A DNA stretch of 64,000 bases from Stagonosporopsis chrysanthemi (Eukaryota; Ascomycota; Dothideomycetes; Pleosporales; Didymellaceae). The notes beneath the pieces were generated by a model. The model had not been told where the DNA came from. It saw only the letters and a list, made by a program, of their open reading frames with translations, and made no database searches. The stretch spans positions 1-64,000 of the forward strand of contig JAFISE010000075.1 in NCBI GenBank assembly GCA_022560025.1. Reading direction: 5' to 3'. The position numbers and the translations under genes are program-made. Position 1 is the stretch's first letter, and each line of letters begins with the position of its first letter. Below, in pieces: positions 1-12,200 of the stretch.

Positions 1-1231
1 GGAGCCTGCCAGGTTGAATGACCAGTAGTCACCCATGTATGTGATACCGAGAAGAATGAAGATGAAGCAGGAAAGCCTGTTGGTGAAAATGCCCTTGAGA
101 CGGCGGATCTCCTTGCCGGCACCCAGAACGACTCTCTTGTTCTTCTCAGCGCGCGTCAAGTTGGTTGGCACTTCTTCCGGCACAACACCATCCATGGCGT
201 CGATTGCAGCAAAATGCTCGAGAGTCAGAGTAGGCGGCGGTGCCTTATTGAATTTGGCGATCTTGTGCAGAACCTCGATAGCTTCGGCTTCCCTTCCTCT
301 GGCAAGCAAGAACTTGGGCGATTCGTGGAAGCGGAAGACACCAAATCGAAGGACGAATATGACGAGCGTCACAACCCCAAGAATGATGAGGTTGTAACGC
401 CATCCCATGTTGTCTTCCACTCTGCAGCAGGGCTCTCCGTCCGCGACATTCCTGCAAGAGTCCAGAAGAGGATCACAACGCCACTTAGCGGTGGTGCCCA
501 AGGCAACAGCAGAAGCGAAGACGACACCAATCGGCTGCCACATGGAAAGGAGCGCGACAAAATAGCGGCGCTTCTGAGGCAGGAACTCGAGAGCGATGGT
601 AGCATCGATGGGAATGTTACCTCCCAGACCAAGAGAGGCGAGGAAATAGATTCCGCAGACAGCAGCATAATTGTACTTTGGAGCAGCCTGTGTTTTTGTT
701 AGAACCACATAAGCGTTCAGCTTGCTCGGAACTAGTATTTACCAGGATGAGTCCGAAGACTGAAGTGATTAAGCAAGTAAGCTGGAAAGCCCACTTCCTG
801 CCAATGATATCGACCGCAAGGCCGAAGCCGAGCGCACCAATGGCAAGCCCAGCATTGGCGCAGGTGAAGATCGTGCCAGTATCGCTGTCAGCGACACCCA
901 TTTCCTGGTAGATCGCAGTGGAAGCGAGACCGACACCCTGCGACCAGGCAAGATCCAGGAAGTAGCCGAAACCGCAGAGGAACCAGATGCAGATTTGGTA
1001 TTTGCCCAGGCCGAATTTGTCGATTTCTACGTTGATGAGAGCGGCCTTCTTCTCGAAAGTGGTCATAGGCTTGGTTGCCGTGCCGCGAAGGATTGCGCCT
1101 ATCGACAGGTCCTCAGAGGAAGCTGCCTCTACATCATTGTAGATGGGAACTTGAACACCTCCGTCCGGATGCACAGCTGCGCCCTTCTTCTCGTCATCGC
1201 GGGCAAATTCGAGAGAGTTTTGAGAGGCCAT
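1..1231 (-). CDS. MFS transporter, SV2/SVOP-like, 3' part beyond window
   Basis: This gene encodes a polytopic plasma-membrane transporter of the major facilitator superfamily; the substrate cannot be told from sequence. Exon 1 is 743-1231 (ATG at 1229-1231) and exon 2 runs from 687 to the left edge. The 55-bp intron 688-742 (GTAAAT..ACACAG) is in phase 0. The first 392 residues are visible: a hydrophilic N-terminus of about 75 residues, then membrane segments including CGFGYFLDLAWSQGVGLAS, and the MFS loop 2-3 signature region DIIGRKWAFQL. The stretch GNIPIDATIALEFLP and the intracellular-loop motif ESPKFLLARGR resemble the SV2/SVOP-like and sugar-porter relatives found in fungi. A longer in-frame start exists at 1270, but ATG 1231 fits better because the upstream residues look non-coding. 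Its C-terminal membrane half lies outside the window. Confidence 0.88.
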
Positions 1232-2179
1232 TGTAAGCGGACCTCGATGCAAGGGAGGAAGACACAACAATGGACTGAGGTGAGGTCGCGTGTGTTTGGT
1301 TGTGCAGGACCGAACGGCTGGGTATTATACTTACGCCGCCTGAGCAGGGCGACGGTTTACTAGCCTTGCCAGCCAGCCGCGAACCTCACGCGTACGGATC
1401 TACGCGACAGTAGTCTGCGATCTTTTGGTGGGTGCTGGTTAGGCTGTTGGTACTAAATCCCGTAGCTCGGTCCCAAGACGGTAGGCGCGTTGCTGATTGG
1501 TTGACGTCACAGTCGTGACGACAGTGAACAACCCATGTTACGCAGATTCGCCTGGCTTTGTCTTCTCGAATGCAGTCGGCTTGACCGTGCCGTGGCGCTT
1601 AAAGAGTTTGCACGACTATGGAATGATTACGGCACTAGTTAGACTGGATCCAACGTCTTTGATGAGAGGCGGAGACGGGAATGCAATAGACGGTAACGGA
1701 AACGGCAAAACGCCATGGTAAATGCGACGATTAGGCATGGTCTTTCAGCTCTGCCATGCTTCGTCTTCAGCCTAGTCAGCGAGTGCTAGATGACCACATG
1801 GTGAGTACTTCTCAGCTGAGACTAGCCTGGATCCAGATGTTAATGTGAATTTGTGGCGACTACAGTCCAGCACACGGCCACACCGGGGTACAACTCATAG
1901 TAGCCTCTGTCGCTGGCAACCAAGCACTCTGACCGTGCGTGATGATGTCCTGTTTTGCCATAATCGACAGACAATCATATCGCCCCACATGCCCGAAAAT
2001 ATGGAAATCTCAATCCTTGTTCTCGCGTGCAGCGATCCTCCCGTTTTGCATGTAAGTGTCGCGCCACACCGTCACCAACGGGTGATTACCATTGCGAGGG
2101 GCCCAAATAACAGCATGGTAATGTTCCTGCTCCATGGTCAAGATAGATTCGATGATCCACAATGAGGCTCATGTGCCAA
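1232..2179. promoter_or_regulatory. intergenic, 5' region of MFS gene
   Basis: This 0.95-kb stretch separates the start of the MFS gene from the 3' end of the next gene on the same strand. I see only short, non-conserved open frames and no RNA gene or repeat. It should hold the MFS promoter and the downstream gene's 3' UTR and poly(A) site. Confidence 0.5.
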
Positions 2180-3334
2180 TCATCTTTTTCGACCACTTCT
2201 TGTTGTCTTTGCCGAGGCAGTCCTTGCCTGACTGGCTGCAGTTGGCGCATCAAAGGTCCTAGTAGCACGCTTCTTTGCTGGGTTTGCAGAGGGTCCAACA
2301 TCATCGTCACCTGCTTTGCGCTTCGAAGACGTGTTTGGGTGGGGGCGACTCTTCGTCTCCGTTTGGCTGGCCTTGCCGCCTTTCTGTGAAAGCTGAGTAC
2401 TGGCATTTTCTGCTGGAGGAGTTGGTGGTCTTTTAATATCGCTGTTCGTTGTCGGATCGAGTGCAGTTGCCTCAGGGACGGCGCCACTGTTACGCTGTTG
2501 CGCTACCCAAGAGAGTAGGTTCGCTTCTGTCTCAGGGTCTTCTTCATCGTTTTCGTCGACCTGGTTGAGCATAGCATCTGCCATCTCGCCTGCTAAATCG
2601 TCTCCAGCATCCTTGCCTGTGGCCATTCGCATGGCGAAGTCCAACAGTTGCTGTGGGTCCATACCGCTCAAAGGTCCACCAGCCTCAGCAAGTCGACTTT
2701 GCAGTGCATCCATCAACGCTGCAGGATCAATATCCATCTCGTCTTCGTGGGCACCCTCGACCTCCGCATCGAGATCCGAAGGAGGAGACGCAGGCTCTGC
2801 GGTGCCAGCGACCTCAGCTGTATGCTTAAAACCTCTCGCAGCCTGCACAGTTGGTGATTGAGGTGGTGTCCCGTGAACCCATTGGGGAGTGTCCTTGAGC
2901 CTCTTCCTCCAATCATGGAGGATGGTGTATGCCTCGGCGTCCTCGTCAAGCATTTTGGGTTCCCGTCCGCGATTGTCTTGAGAGCGCCAGACAACTGGTG
3001 ACATGTCTAACGCTGCTGCCTCCGTTGCTCCCAATGTGCGCTGCCTCTTCTTGCTGCGACTTTGCTTTACATGTCGTTTTCTTTTCTCTATGACGTTTGC
3101 ATGTTTGGCATCATGTACTTCAAAGATAGCGTCATCATAGCCGTCTGACGCATATTCGAGGTCATTGAAGTAGTCGAATCTGTCCCAGTCTTCTGCAGCA
3201 TCCTCGTCCGCGTACGTGGTGGGCGGCGGCGAAGCTACAGCGTGCTCTGCCAAGTCATCGGCTGCGACGAACTCTTCCTCGACGTAAAACCACTCCTCTC
3301 CATAGTCGGAGTATTCGTCGCCGTATTCGCTCAT
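2180..3334 (-). CDS. acidic, disordered protein of unknown function (384 aa)
   Basis: This is a single-exon frame of 384 codons; I do not recognise the family. The N-terminus is extremely acidic and tyrosine-rich (MSEYGDEYSDYGEEWFYVEE). It is followed by a possibly ordered segment around residues 45-75 (DRFDYFNDLEYASDGYDDAI), a basic cluster (KRKRHVKQSRSKKRQR) that looks like a nuclear localisation signal, and a second possibly conserved patch (MLDEDAEAYTILHDWRKRLK). The C-terminal third is Ser/Thr/Pro/Lys-rich and ends in basic residues, a second likely NLS. The frame stays open upstream to 3571, but that extension has the composition of untranslated leader, so I chose the ATG at 3332-3334. 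Taken together it looks nuclear. It is divergent from the MCC-alpha gene with 587 bp between start codons. Confidence 0.6.
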   Translation of the reverse strand: MSEYGDEYSDYGEEWFYVEEEFVAADDLAEHAVASPPPTTYADEDAAEDWDRFDYFNDLEYASDGYDDAIFEVHDAKHANVIEKRKRHVKQSRSKKRQRTLGATEAAALDMSPVVWRSQDNRGREPKMLDEDAEAYTILHDWRKRLKDTPQWVHGTPPQSPTVQAARGFKHTAEVAGTAEPASPPSDLDAEVEGAHEDEMDIDPAALMDALQSRLAEAGGPLSGMDPQQLLDFAMRMATGKDAGDDLAGEMADAMLNQVDENDEEDPETEANLLSWVAQQRNSGAVPEATALDPTTNSDIKRPPTPPAENASTQLSQKGGKASQTETKSRPHPNTSSKRKAGDDDVGPSANPAKKRATRTFDAPTAASQARTASAKTTRSGRKR

Positions 3335-3921
3335 GTTGGGCCTTGTGCAACGGACTGCATGCGGAGCGTGTTCGTGTCGCACAGAGGGCGAGGTGTGTTC
3401 GCAAACGGCCGTCGAGGTCGAAGCAAGGCGATATTCAGCATACAATGCACCGCGGGTATTCGTGGTTGCAGGTCTCGGGTGGAGGTGTCTGCGTTGCGGT
3501 TGTTGTAGAGTGGATGAGCGTGGGCGAGCGTGGATGCGACCGCGCGTGCAAAACACCGTCACATCTGACATCAGGGTCCAGCAACTCCCTGCTCACCATC
3601 GTCATGTATGCGTGCGCGAGACCGCGCAAGCTACTGCTGTTTCCAATAGGCGCACATCCGGCCGCTTCCTGCAACTTCAATTACACGTTCTCCGGTTTCC
3701 CGACCCATCAGGCAATTGCTCACTTTGAGCTCGTCGACTTCCATGATGGCGCTAGGTTGTCTCGGGACGGCTGAGTGCGGCTTTAACTTCAACCGCGGCT
3801 TACTAGAGCTGGAAGCTGGGGTAAGCCCCAGCTTGTCCCGCGCATGCACAGCATTGTTCTTTTGTAGCTCTAAGCCGAATCAATTTGCTCCTCACAAATC
3901 CTCACAATTTCTTCAGTGATC
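3335..3921. promoter_or_regulatory. shared divergent promoter region
   Basis: This 587-bp region lies between the start codons of the acidic unknown protein (minus) and MCC-alpha (plus). It contains the 5' UTRs of both and probably a bidirectional promoter. No obvious TATA box was located, and I assign no factor site. Confidence 0.5.
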
Positions 3922-6248
3922 ATGCGTGCTCTTCGGAAGTCTACTCACCTCTCGCGCCAGCTGGTAGCTGCCAATGGCAGCCGCTTCAACTCTACTGCTA
4001 CACCAGCCGCCAAAGCGCTGACCTCAGTACTTATTGCCAATCGTGGAGAAATTGCGCTGTACGAGCTTCTCCAAATCCTCAGCATTCCTCGCTAACATAG
4101 TCCAGCCGTGTGGGCCGTACAGCTTCAGAGTATGGCGTACGAACGACCACCCTCTACACCGATCCAGATGCTCATTCACAGCATGCTCTTAGCTCTCCCT
4201 TCGCTGTCAACCTCGGCGATCCATCTGCATATCTCGACGGAGACAGGATAATACAGATTGCGAAAGAGCAAGGCTGCCAGGGCATACACCCAGGCTACGG
4301 ATTTGTATGACCGACAAGACTCAAGTGCGAGCTACAATTTGCTAACAAGGTGCAGTTGAGTGAAAACCCACATTTTGCGAAGAAATGCACGGAAGCTGGC
4401 ATAACCTTTATTGGTCCACCGGCTTCGGCTATTGAAGCAATGGGCAGCAAAAGGTGTGCATGTCACATGCTGTAACTTTCGAAACCTAGCTAACAAGCCC
4501 TCAGTGAATCGAAGAACATTATGACGAAAGCTGGAGTTCCTTGCGTACCAGGCTATCACGGTGCCAACCAAGACCCCGACCATCTGAAGAATGAAGCAGC
4601 AAAGATTGGCTACCCTGTTCTGCTGAAGGCGGTGAAAGGTGGTGGTGGAAAGGGAATGCGGATCGTCAATACAGAGCAGGAGTTCTTCGACCAATTATCC
4701 TCAGCCAAGGGAGAAGCTCGCAACTCGTTTGGCGATGAGGTCATGCTGGTTGAGAAGTACATCACAACACCACGACACATTGAGGTTCAGGTCTTCGCGG
4801 ACAGGCACGGAAACTGTGTTGCGCTGGGTGAGCGTGACTGCAGCATACAGAGGCGCCACCAGAAGATATTAGAGGAGTCTCCCGCGCCACATCTACCAGA
4901 AGATATTCGTCAAGATCTTTGGGAGAAGGCTAGGCAGGCAGCTCTTGCAGTTGGCTACGAAGGTGCTGGCACAGTCGAATTCATTTTTGACAACGACACA
5001 GGCGAGTTCTTCTTCATGGAGATGAACACTCGTCTGCAGGTTGAACACCCTGTCACAGAGATGGTCACAGGCACAGATCTGGTACACTGGCAACTTATTG
5101 TTGCGGAAGGTGGTCGCCTGCCATTGACACAACAAGAAATTGAGGAAAGAATAAAGGAACGTGGCCATGCCATTGAGGCACGTATCTACGCCGAGAACCC
5201 CGACATGAACTTCATCCCCGACTCTGGACTCCTGCTCCACCTCCGCACACCTACGCCAACACCTACTGTGCGTATTGATTCTGGTTTTGTCGCTGGAGAT
5301 GAAGTGTCTTCGCACTACGACCCGATGATTTCTAAACTCATTGTTCAAGGACCTACCAGGGAAGCGGCGATCCAGAAGCTCCGAACAGCTCTGGAGCAGT
5401 ATGAAGTTGCCGGCCCCATAACGAACATCGAGTTCATCAAGAAGATGTGCGTCAGTCCAGACTTCATCGCCGGCTCGGTGGAGACTGGCTACATCCAGAA
5501 ACACCATGCCGAGCTCTTCACTCCCGTGCCTCCCGCGCCAGAGGTCTTCGCGCAAGCTGCACTTGGTCTTGCTCTCCAGGAAGTTTCCTCCAGCAGGACA
5601 GATCCCTTCTCAGGTCCGCCTATTGCGGCAGCTGGCTTCGGTCGTGGCTTTCAACAGCGCAAATTTGACTTGGTGGAGACACCTGCTGACGGTAAGGGCG
5701 ACGCCACGAGTACACCCGTCACCATCAGCCAGACTGCACCATCTAAGTTCGACGTTACTGTTGGCTCAGAAACATACGCCGACGTAACAAGCACATTCAG
5801 CCCATCAAGCAACACCCTCACAACATATTACCCTCACACACGTCTCTCTACAACGTTTGTTCGTGATGAGGACCGCCTTACTTTGTTCCAGCAGGGCAAG
5901 CAGTACCGCCTCCAGCTCGCGATGCCCAAGTGGGCAGAGAAAGCCCTCGGTATCAAGGACGTGACGAACAGTGTATTGGCGCCGATGCCTTGCAAGGTGC
6001 TGAGAGTGGAGATTGAGGAAGGACAGGTCGTCAAGAAAGACCAGCCTCTTGTGATCATTGAGAGTATGAAGATGGAGACGGTGATCAGGAGTCCAATGGA
6101 CGGAATTATCAAGAAGATTGTGCACGGAAAAGGCGTAAGTTTTTCCATGATTCCGCACAGATTAATCGACAGCTAACATACGATACAGGACCTCTGCAAG
6201 GCCGGTACAGCGCTTGTAGAGTTTGAGGAGGCCGAGAGTACCTCGTAA
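3922..6248 (+). CDS. mccA: 3-methylcrotonyl-CoA carboxylase, biotin-containing alpha subunit
   Basis: This is the biotin carboxylase/biotin carrier subunit of mitochondrial 3-methylcrotonyl-CoA carboxylase in leucine catabolism. It carboxylates its own biotin with ATP and bicarbonate and hands CO2 to the beta subunit. Exons are 3922-4058, 4106-4304, 4356-4453, 4505-6134 and 6189-6248; introns are 46-54 bp and all phases agree, giving 707 aa (the fungal enzyme is about 710). The Arg/Ser-rich N-terminus ([20 protein letters not shown]) looks like a mitochondrial presequence. Next come [16 protein letters not shown] (biotin carboxylase start), HPGYGFLSEN, the ATP-grasp glycine loop [10 protein letters not shown] near residue 189, [16 protein letters not shown], and the biotinyl motif IESMKMET with the acceptor Lys at about 667. 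Fungal mccA often sits beside mccB and ivdA; neither is in this window. Propionyl-CoA or urea carboxylase is less likely given length and domain order. Confidence 0.93.
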
Positions 6249-9200
6249 TCTATCAGCAATCAGTTTCTATCCAAAAAAAAACCATTCACCCACCTATGGC
6301 AAATTGTTCATCGTGATTGCAGACCTTACGTTGTCTTCCTTCTTGTCGTCCAGCGCAGTCATCCAAGCACCCGGCATCGCACATGAAATGTATGCGTCCA
6401 GTGCGACAGCTGTGGTTATCTAATACGTACCGCAGGGTTGTGCCATACACCCCATTGGAAATAGGGCACACGATGCATATGATCCACTGGGCACATTAGG
6501 TGAAGCAAAAGATCAAAGCACCGATCGCTCGCATCGGAATGTTCGAACAACCAGACGCGAACAGACTTGAACGACAACCCCCCAATATAGACAATGTAGG
6601 TAGCCGTGAAAGTCAACGTGGGTAAGAAAGGACCCGGATGACCTTGGGATCAATGGGCGGGAAGAAGGCGCGCACAAGCACCCATAATATGGCTGAGCCC
6701 GGCACGATGGCGTTGATCGCATGCTGTCTGTGTCAGGAACAGACGCTGCTACACCATTTGGACTACAACAGGCTCGAGATACTGGGATTGCAATCCTATG
6801 TATGAGCGACGTCTCATCTGCGCTCTTCGGGCCTCCTCGCTCGTGTATGGCGTTGCGTGTGATCGCGGAGAAGGTAAGGCCGCTGCGAGGCTGAGGAAGG
6901 GGTTACTCGTCCTCGTTATTGTGCGAGGATGGCTGTGTGGAGGTTGGGTTCTACCAAGATATGCGGCGACAGTGCTTGTGCTGGCGTGTATGGTATGATT
7001 TAGGTGGCGAGGTTAAGGTAGTACACAGAGGCGAGGGCGTAAATGCGAGAAGAAATATATTGGTATTACTCTGTGGTTCTTGCCTTCGTTGTTGTTGCTT
7101 GCTCTTGCTCTGTTGCGCTGGACTCATACATCTTCAGGCCGAGCGCTGCCCGCTCTAGAGTAGGGCCTTCAGTGTAGTCTGAGAGCAAGCGCAGACGATG
7201 TGTCGCTTTCGAGGTGTTCTTTTATCGAGACGACTACGAGAGTGTAATGAGGCTTCGCCTTGGGTTTGCGGTTGGGCGTGTACAGTGCACGACGGTGAGC
7301 TACGAGGTTACCTTGACACTATCAGTCAACATGTCTCAAAGGGACAACACTGGCGGATCAAAGGTGCCTAGTCTTGTCTATATATTCAACGTGCCAGTCT
7401 CGTTGATGTACGATTCAAGAAGAGTGGTATAATGTCAAGGAGATTGATATGCCTAGGGTGAACGAGCAAAGCACGCCATTTGGAAAGCCTGGATCCCGGA
7501 CGAGGCTGGAGCTCGCGCTATTCACATGGAACCACTCTTGTAAGCCAAGAGGCAACATGGCTTAGAGAAGTTCTTTCTCAGCTCTACCGAACGCTCACTG
7601 ACTAGGCCCTACTACTGTGATTAGTATGAGGTCAATTCGATAAGCCCAGCACGGATCCACCGTGGTTCGCAGATAGCTATCTACCGACCTGCAACGTTCC
7701 ATCTATCACGGTCTAGCAATAAAATCTTTGGGTCCGGGAAGCGATTCCGACTCGCAAGGACGACGACAGGACGGTCCGCTGATTGTGGTAAATCTATCCT
7801 CAACGTTCCCAAGGTCGCGTTGAGGATCGCAAACCAAGAATAGAGCCAGTGGAGTCTATGCAGTGGGTCATCAATTGACGGAGCATCACAGCTGCATCTG
7901 CACCGACGAATAATGGTCGCCAGCCCACCCTCCTCGACCTCTGACTGAAACGCCAACCCTTCTACGCACCAACTCGCAGGATATGGTCCGACTGGCATTT
8001 GTCTAGGCCATTGCGGCAGTTGGATATTCTCCACGTGAGAACCCAAAAAAGCCAGTTTCGTGGGGCGCGCTCGCACGCAAGTGGCTGCAGACGTGCAGCA
8101 GACTGCACGCGCCAGTACCAGATTGATGAGTGCAGTGCCCACAAATCGACGCGTCAACTCACCCTGAACGCGGTGCTTATCATTCCTCTTGGCCGGCCGC
8201 AGCCCTGATCAGATCAATGACCGGAAGGATTCCGTCTGGCCAGGGCACCAGGACGCAGACAGGGTGGGACACCGGGACGGTGTCTACACAGGCACCTGCG
8301 GAAGTGAGGCGAGGGCAGCGGATGCGTGCGGGGTTTGTAGATGTGGTAAGCTGGCCGCGTGCTGGTCGGGATGTCCCCGGCTGTCTCGTATATGCAGGGG
8401 TGAGTGAGCGGACGAAATTGCTTTTGAGTTGGAACTCTGTAGATATGGCAGGTCTGCAGGTCTACCTTCCTCTTCTTGATTTTCTCCATGTGCGCGTCAA
8501 TGGAGAGAAAGAGTACTGGAAAGAGTGAATGTCACTGCCAATGAGGGCATGCGGTCATGGCCGCATGGATCATGCTGGCAACAATCTGAGTCGTGTAAGC
8601 GGGCTTGAAAGCGTCATTGGCACCTTTTACGTTCAATCGACGGCGATCCGAACGCTCCGTCAGTCCATGTGAGACGTTGGGCATCGATTGCTGCCTCGAA
8701 AGCATATCATTGTGCTGGCCAAGTGCTCCGTGGCGATGGACGACAGCTTGGGCAGAATGGTCGGCCATTGGGATCACGTTCCAAGTACCGAAGACTTTGA
8801 GCCGTGGAACCTGTGGGTACGGTAGCTGCAATTCGAAGCTCCCCTTCCAAATCATGCGTTCCACAAGTGGTCACGCTCAGGTTCCCAGGCGCGTTGAAAT
8901 CGAACCATCATGTGGGTCTTCCAGAAGCTCTCTCTGCGCTTCCATTCTGCCAGGAGTTCTTGCGTCGAATCGAAACTACACGTTTGACTGACCAGACGCA
9001 CCCAGCAAAGAGACTGTTCCTGATTCAGATGATGTATGTTGCACGAGTCGGCCTTGGCAGCGGCGCCAGGAAGCCCGGTCTGTCGACGAAGATGAGGCGG
9101 ATGCTTGTCTGAGCTTACGTTCGACGTTTAGCATGCGATTCGAGGCAGAGGTCGGTCCTCTGAAACTGCAACGCTAAATTATTCTCGAACATCTGTCAAC

Positions 9201-12200
9201 GTTTCAAGAGACGACCGGCAACCAGGTCTACCGGTATCGGCTATCTGGGCGCGTGTTGCGGTGTACTGTATGGCAACACCGCCTTTTGTCGAGTCGCAAA
9301 TCCGTGAGCGGTGTGTGCTGGAACATGAAATATCGTGCAGCCATTGACCGGAAGTCCTAGTGCCGTCCACTCTCGCTCAACCACCAATGTCAAGTCGGTA
9401 CCAGACTTGAAGATATGTTGCGAAACATATGATGTTATTGCAGCGGTGACACGACTGTGCACAAGGCGCGTGGGGAGGAGGGTGGCGTTTCGTTGGTGGT
9501 CGAGTCCGATGCTTTGGGCATGGAACATGCCGACGGAGGGAAGCACACAATGTGTTTCGCAAGAAGACAGCCGCGACAGACACACTTGTTCGAGAGCATG
9601 AGCTGTGCTCTTGTGGGTACTGGGCGCCTCGAGCGCGTGTTTTGTTGAAGATCGTCAGTACGGCATTTTGCGTGTGTTAGCCGGTTTCCATTTTCAGTGC
9701 GCAAATGATTGTGCAGACTGGAATGATGATGCAATGAAGCCCTGTGCTTGCGTGGCATACGCAAGCGGGGAGCAAAAGTTGCATAGCGTCTGCCCTATCG
9801 TAAAATAATGAATCGTATTCTGCCAGCCTGAGTCGTAGTTACATCCGCATAGAGCGAGATGAAGGCATGGGCGAGCACTTGCAGGGGCTGTCAATCGAAG
9901 GCCGCTAGAAGCAAGCTAGAAGGCCGCTAAGCTGGCGAAACGTGCACAGAGAACAGTGCGGCCAGAGATCACGATCCTAGTATGATGACAGTGTACCTTT
10001 AAGGCGTTGAAGGGCAAGCCACAGTGGAATGATACGTATGCGTTAGATGCAGCCGCCAAGGCAGTGTTAGTATCAGGATGTAGTTTGATTGTCTTCATGC
10101 ACTTCTTATCGACCAACACACTATGCTTTCGCCTAATGACACCAAGTGTAGTCGGTCAGCCAGATTGGATGCTCTAATCTCGCAATGGCATGTTCTGGTA
10201 TCGACAAAGAGCCTGCGTGTGACTGAACTTGTATAGTATATGCGAGAGTAATGACGAAGATAGCAATGAATCCGACAGCCGGAAAAACGCAGCCTTGCCT
10301 TGGGAGAGCTTTCATGAGCTCGTATCGTGATGAGAATTGCCATTGTTTGAGTTTTGCTGATATTATTTCGAACCATGACGAGCAGGAATCTGGTTGCCTC
10401 GTGTTCAGCATACACAGAAGGCTATGTGCGATAACAAAACTTTTCAAGAGCTGGCTTTGTTCCATAATCACAGGTATGCTTCGTGCTGTTAAACTAACGC
10501 TTGGATCGGACAAGTCCGAGATGCTGAGCTTGTGGGCTCTTGTGCAATACAGATCATTTCCGGGTGGATATGGCGCTGCAGGATCAAAGGCGATGTCATC
10601 GTTCACTCGTAGTCTAGCTCAGTCCATACAGCACAGGATAGTACTGAACACTCATTGGTCATTAGTCGTCAGCCATACATCAAGTTTTGCTTTTTAGTGT
10701 TACACGTTGAGATGCGAAACTGGTGAGTGTCGCGTCAGAGAGTGCAAGGCATCAATGATCGACAGCGAACGCTCCATCAGAGCAAAGGCCCGTCTCAAGG
10801 TCCGCGTGGGATTGAGATCATATTCAGAAACAATTGAGGCATGGAACAGGGCCTGGAACCTCATGGATTAAGAAGAACGGCTCGGCAGCTTTGTCTCCAG
10901 GCTGCAGAGGATCGGTGCTGACATCATGGAAGGTTCATCCACCCAAGATGAGCTGCAAGAATCAGCCCATGTCTTCGAATTGTCCGCTCAAATCAGAAGT
11001 GACGAACGAAGTCTTGTGTGTTGGAGACCTGTTCGGTGGCTGGCTTATCCTTGTCGCGCCTGCCGCTGCGGTCTGGGATGGCACGACCCTCGAATCACAG
11101 CAGAAGCCGGCAAAGAGCAGATTTGGACTTGGCCAATCAAGGGACTTTTGTCGCCTGTCAGGATTGACGCTTATGCAATAACGTTGGAAAGCAGGCTCGG
11201 TTGCGCAGCGTACGATTTCAAAGCAAATGAAGAGCTGTTATTTCGAGTTCGGATTGTGAGACAGGTGGCGCTGTGACATCTCGCAAGTACGATCGAGGCG
11301 CATATGCTCGGATCATGCACCCCCGTAACGAACTACAGCTGATCCACCCGCCAGCCACCTTGCGCAAACACGTAGGAGCATGGACGTGTGATGCGTCGAA
11401 ACATCAGAGGCAGCTATCCTCGAAATTTGCGGGAAGGGTGCCTGAAGGCGATCTTGCACAGCCTTGTACAGCGGCCTACTGACTCGACCTTCCATCAGCA
11501 TGGCTCTCGAGTGCCGAAAACCCCTCCCATACAGCGTGATTGAAAAGACTTTCGCGATGAAAGCCTGATTGTCTGGTACAGCCTTACCGATCTTGAGGTA
11601 AAAGTGGAGGCCAAGACCATTACTCTCACGCTAGAGGCTGGCAAAATGCAACGACCATTGCCGATTGATCTCCGGTCTCTCATGCGCGACTCGTAAGAAC
11701 CAAGAAGCCCCATCAATGCAGCCAATAATCATGAAGCCCGTCAACACTTGAACAATTTTTCTTTCCATTCAAGATTTTTTTTTGATGGCCATTTTAAACA
11801 AGGGATTCGCTGTGGAGATACTGAGTAGTAATCCATCACATCGACTGCGTTTTGAGTCGAATCGGGACATGCGGTGAAAGCTCGTATTCGCGATGTAATC
11901 TTTGCAGGCATTGCAGCGGGACGAGTCGGGATGCATGGGTGGTAGCGTCGTACCCTTGCCCTGTCTGTGATCGTCCGCCGTTGTCACAAGAGGCTCATCC
12001 TTGTCAGCCACTAACGACAAACGGTGTGAGTAACGGGTAATGTGACACATCTACTTGGTCCTTTACTCAAGATCAGAAGGGAAGAGAGCCGGTGCAGGCG
12101 CGACTGTCGAACTCTGCTAGTCGTGAAGTCGGCTTGTCCGAGTAGCAGCGGCCCGTTGCCGGCAGCAGGGAAGTCGTCCTTTGATGGCCAGATGACCTCA

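Noticed and set aside
8880..8920. B-box-like GGTTCGATTTC on the minus strand
   Set aside because: The flanking bases do not form a T-arm or acceptor stem, so it is not a tRNA gene.
10133..10697. Overlapping frames on both strands (157 codons minus, 148 codons plus)
   Set aside because: One hydrophobic stretch on the minus strand hints at a membrane helix, but there is no domain, no clear splice partner and no way to choose a strand.
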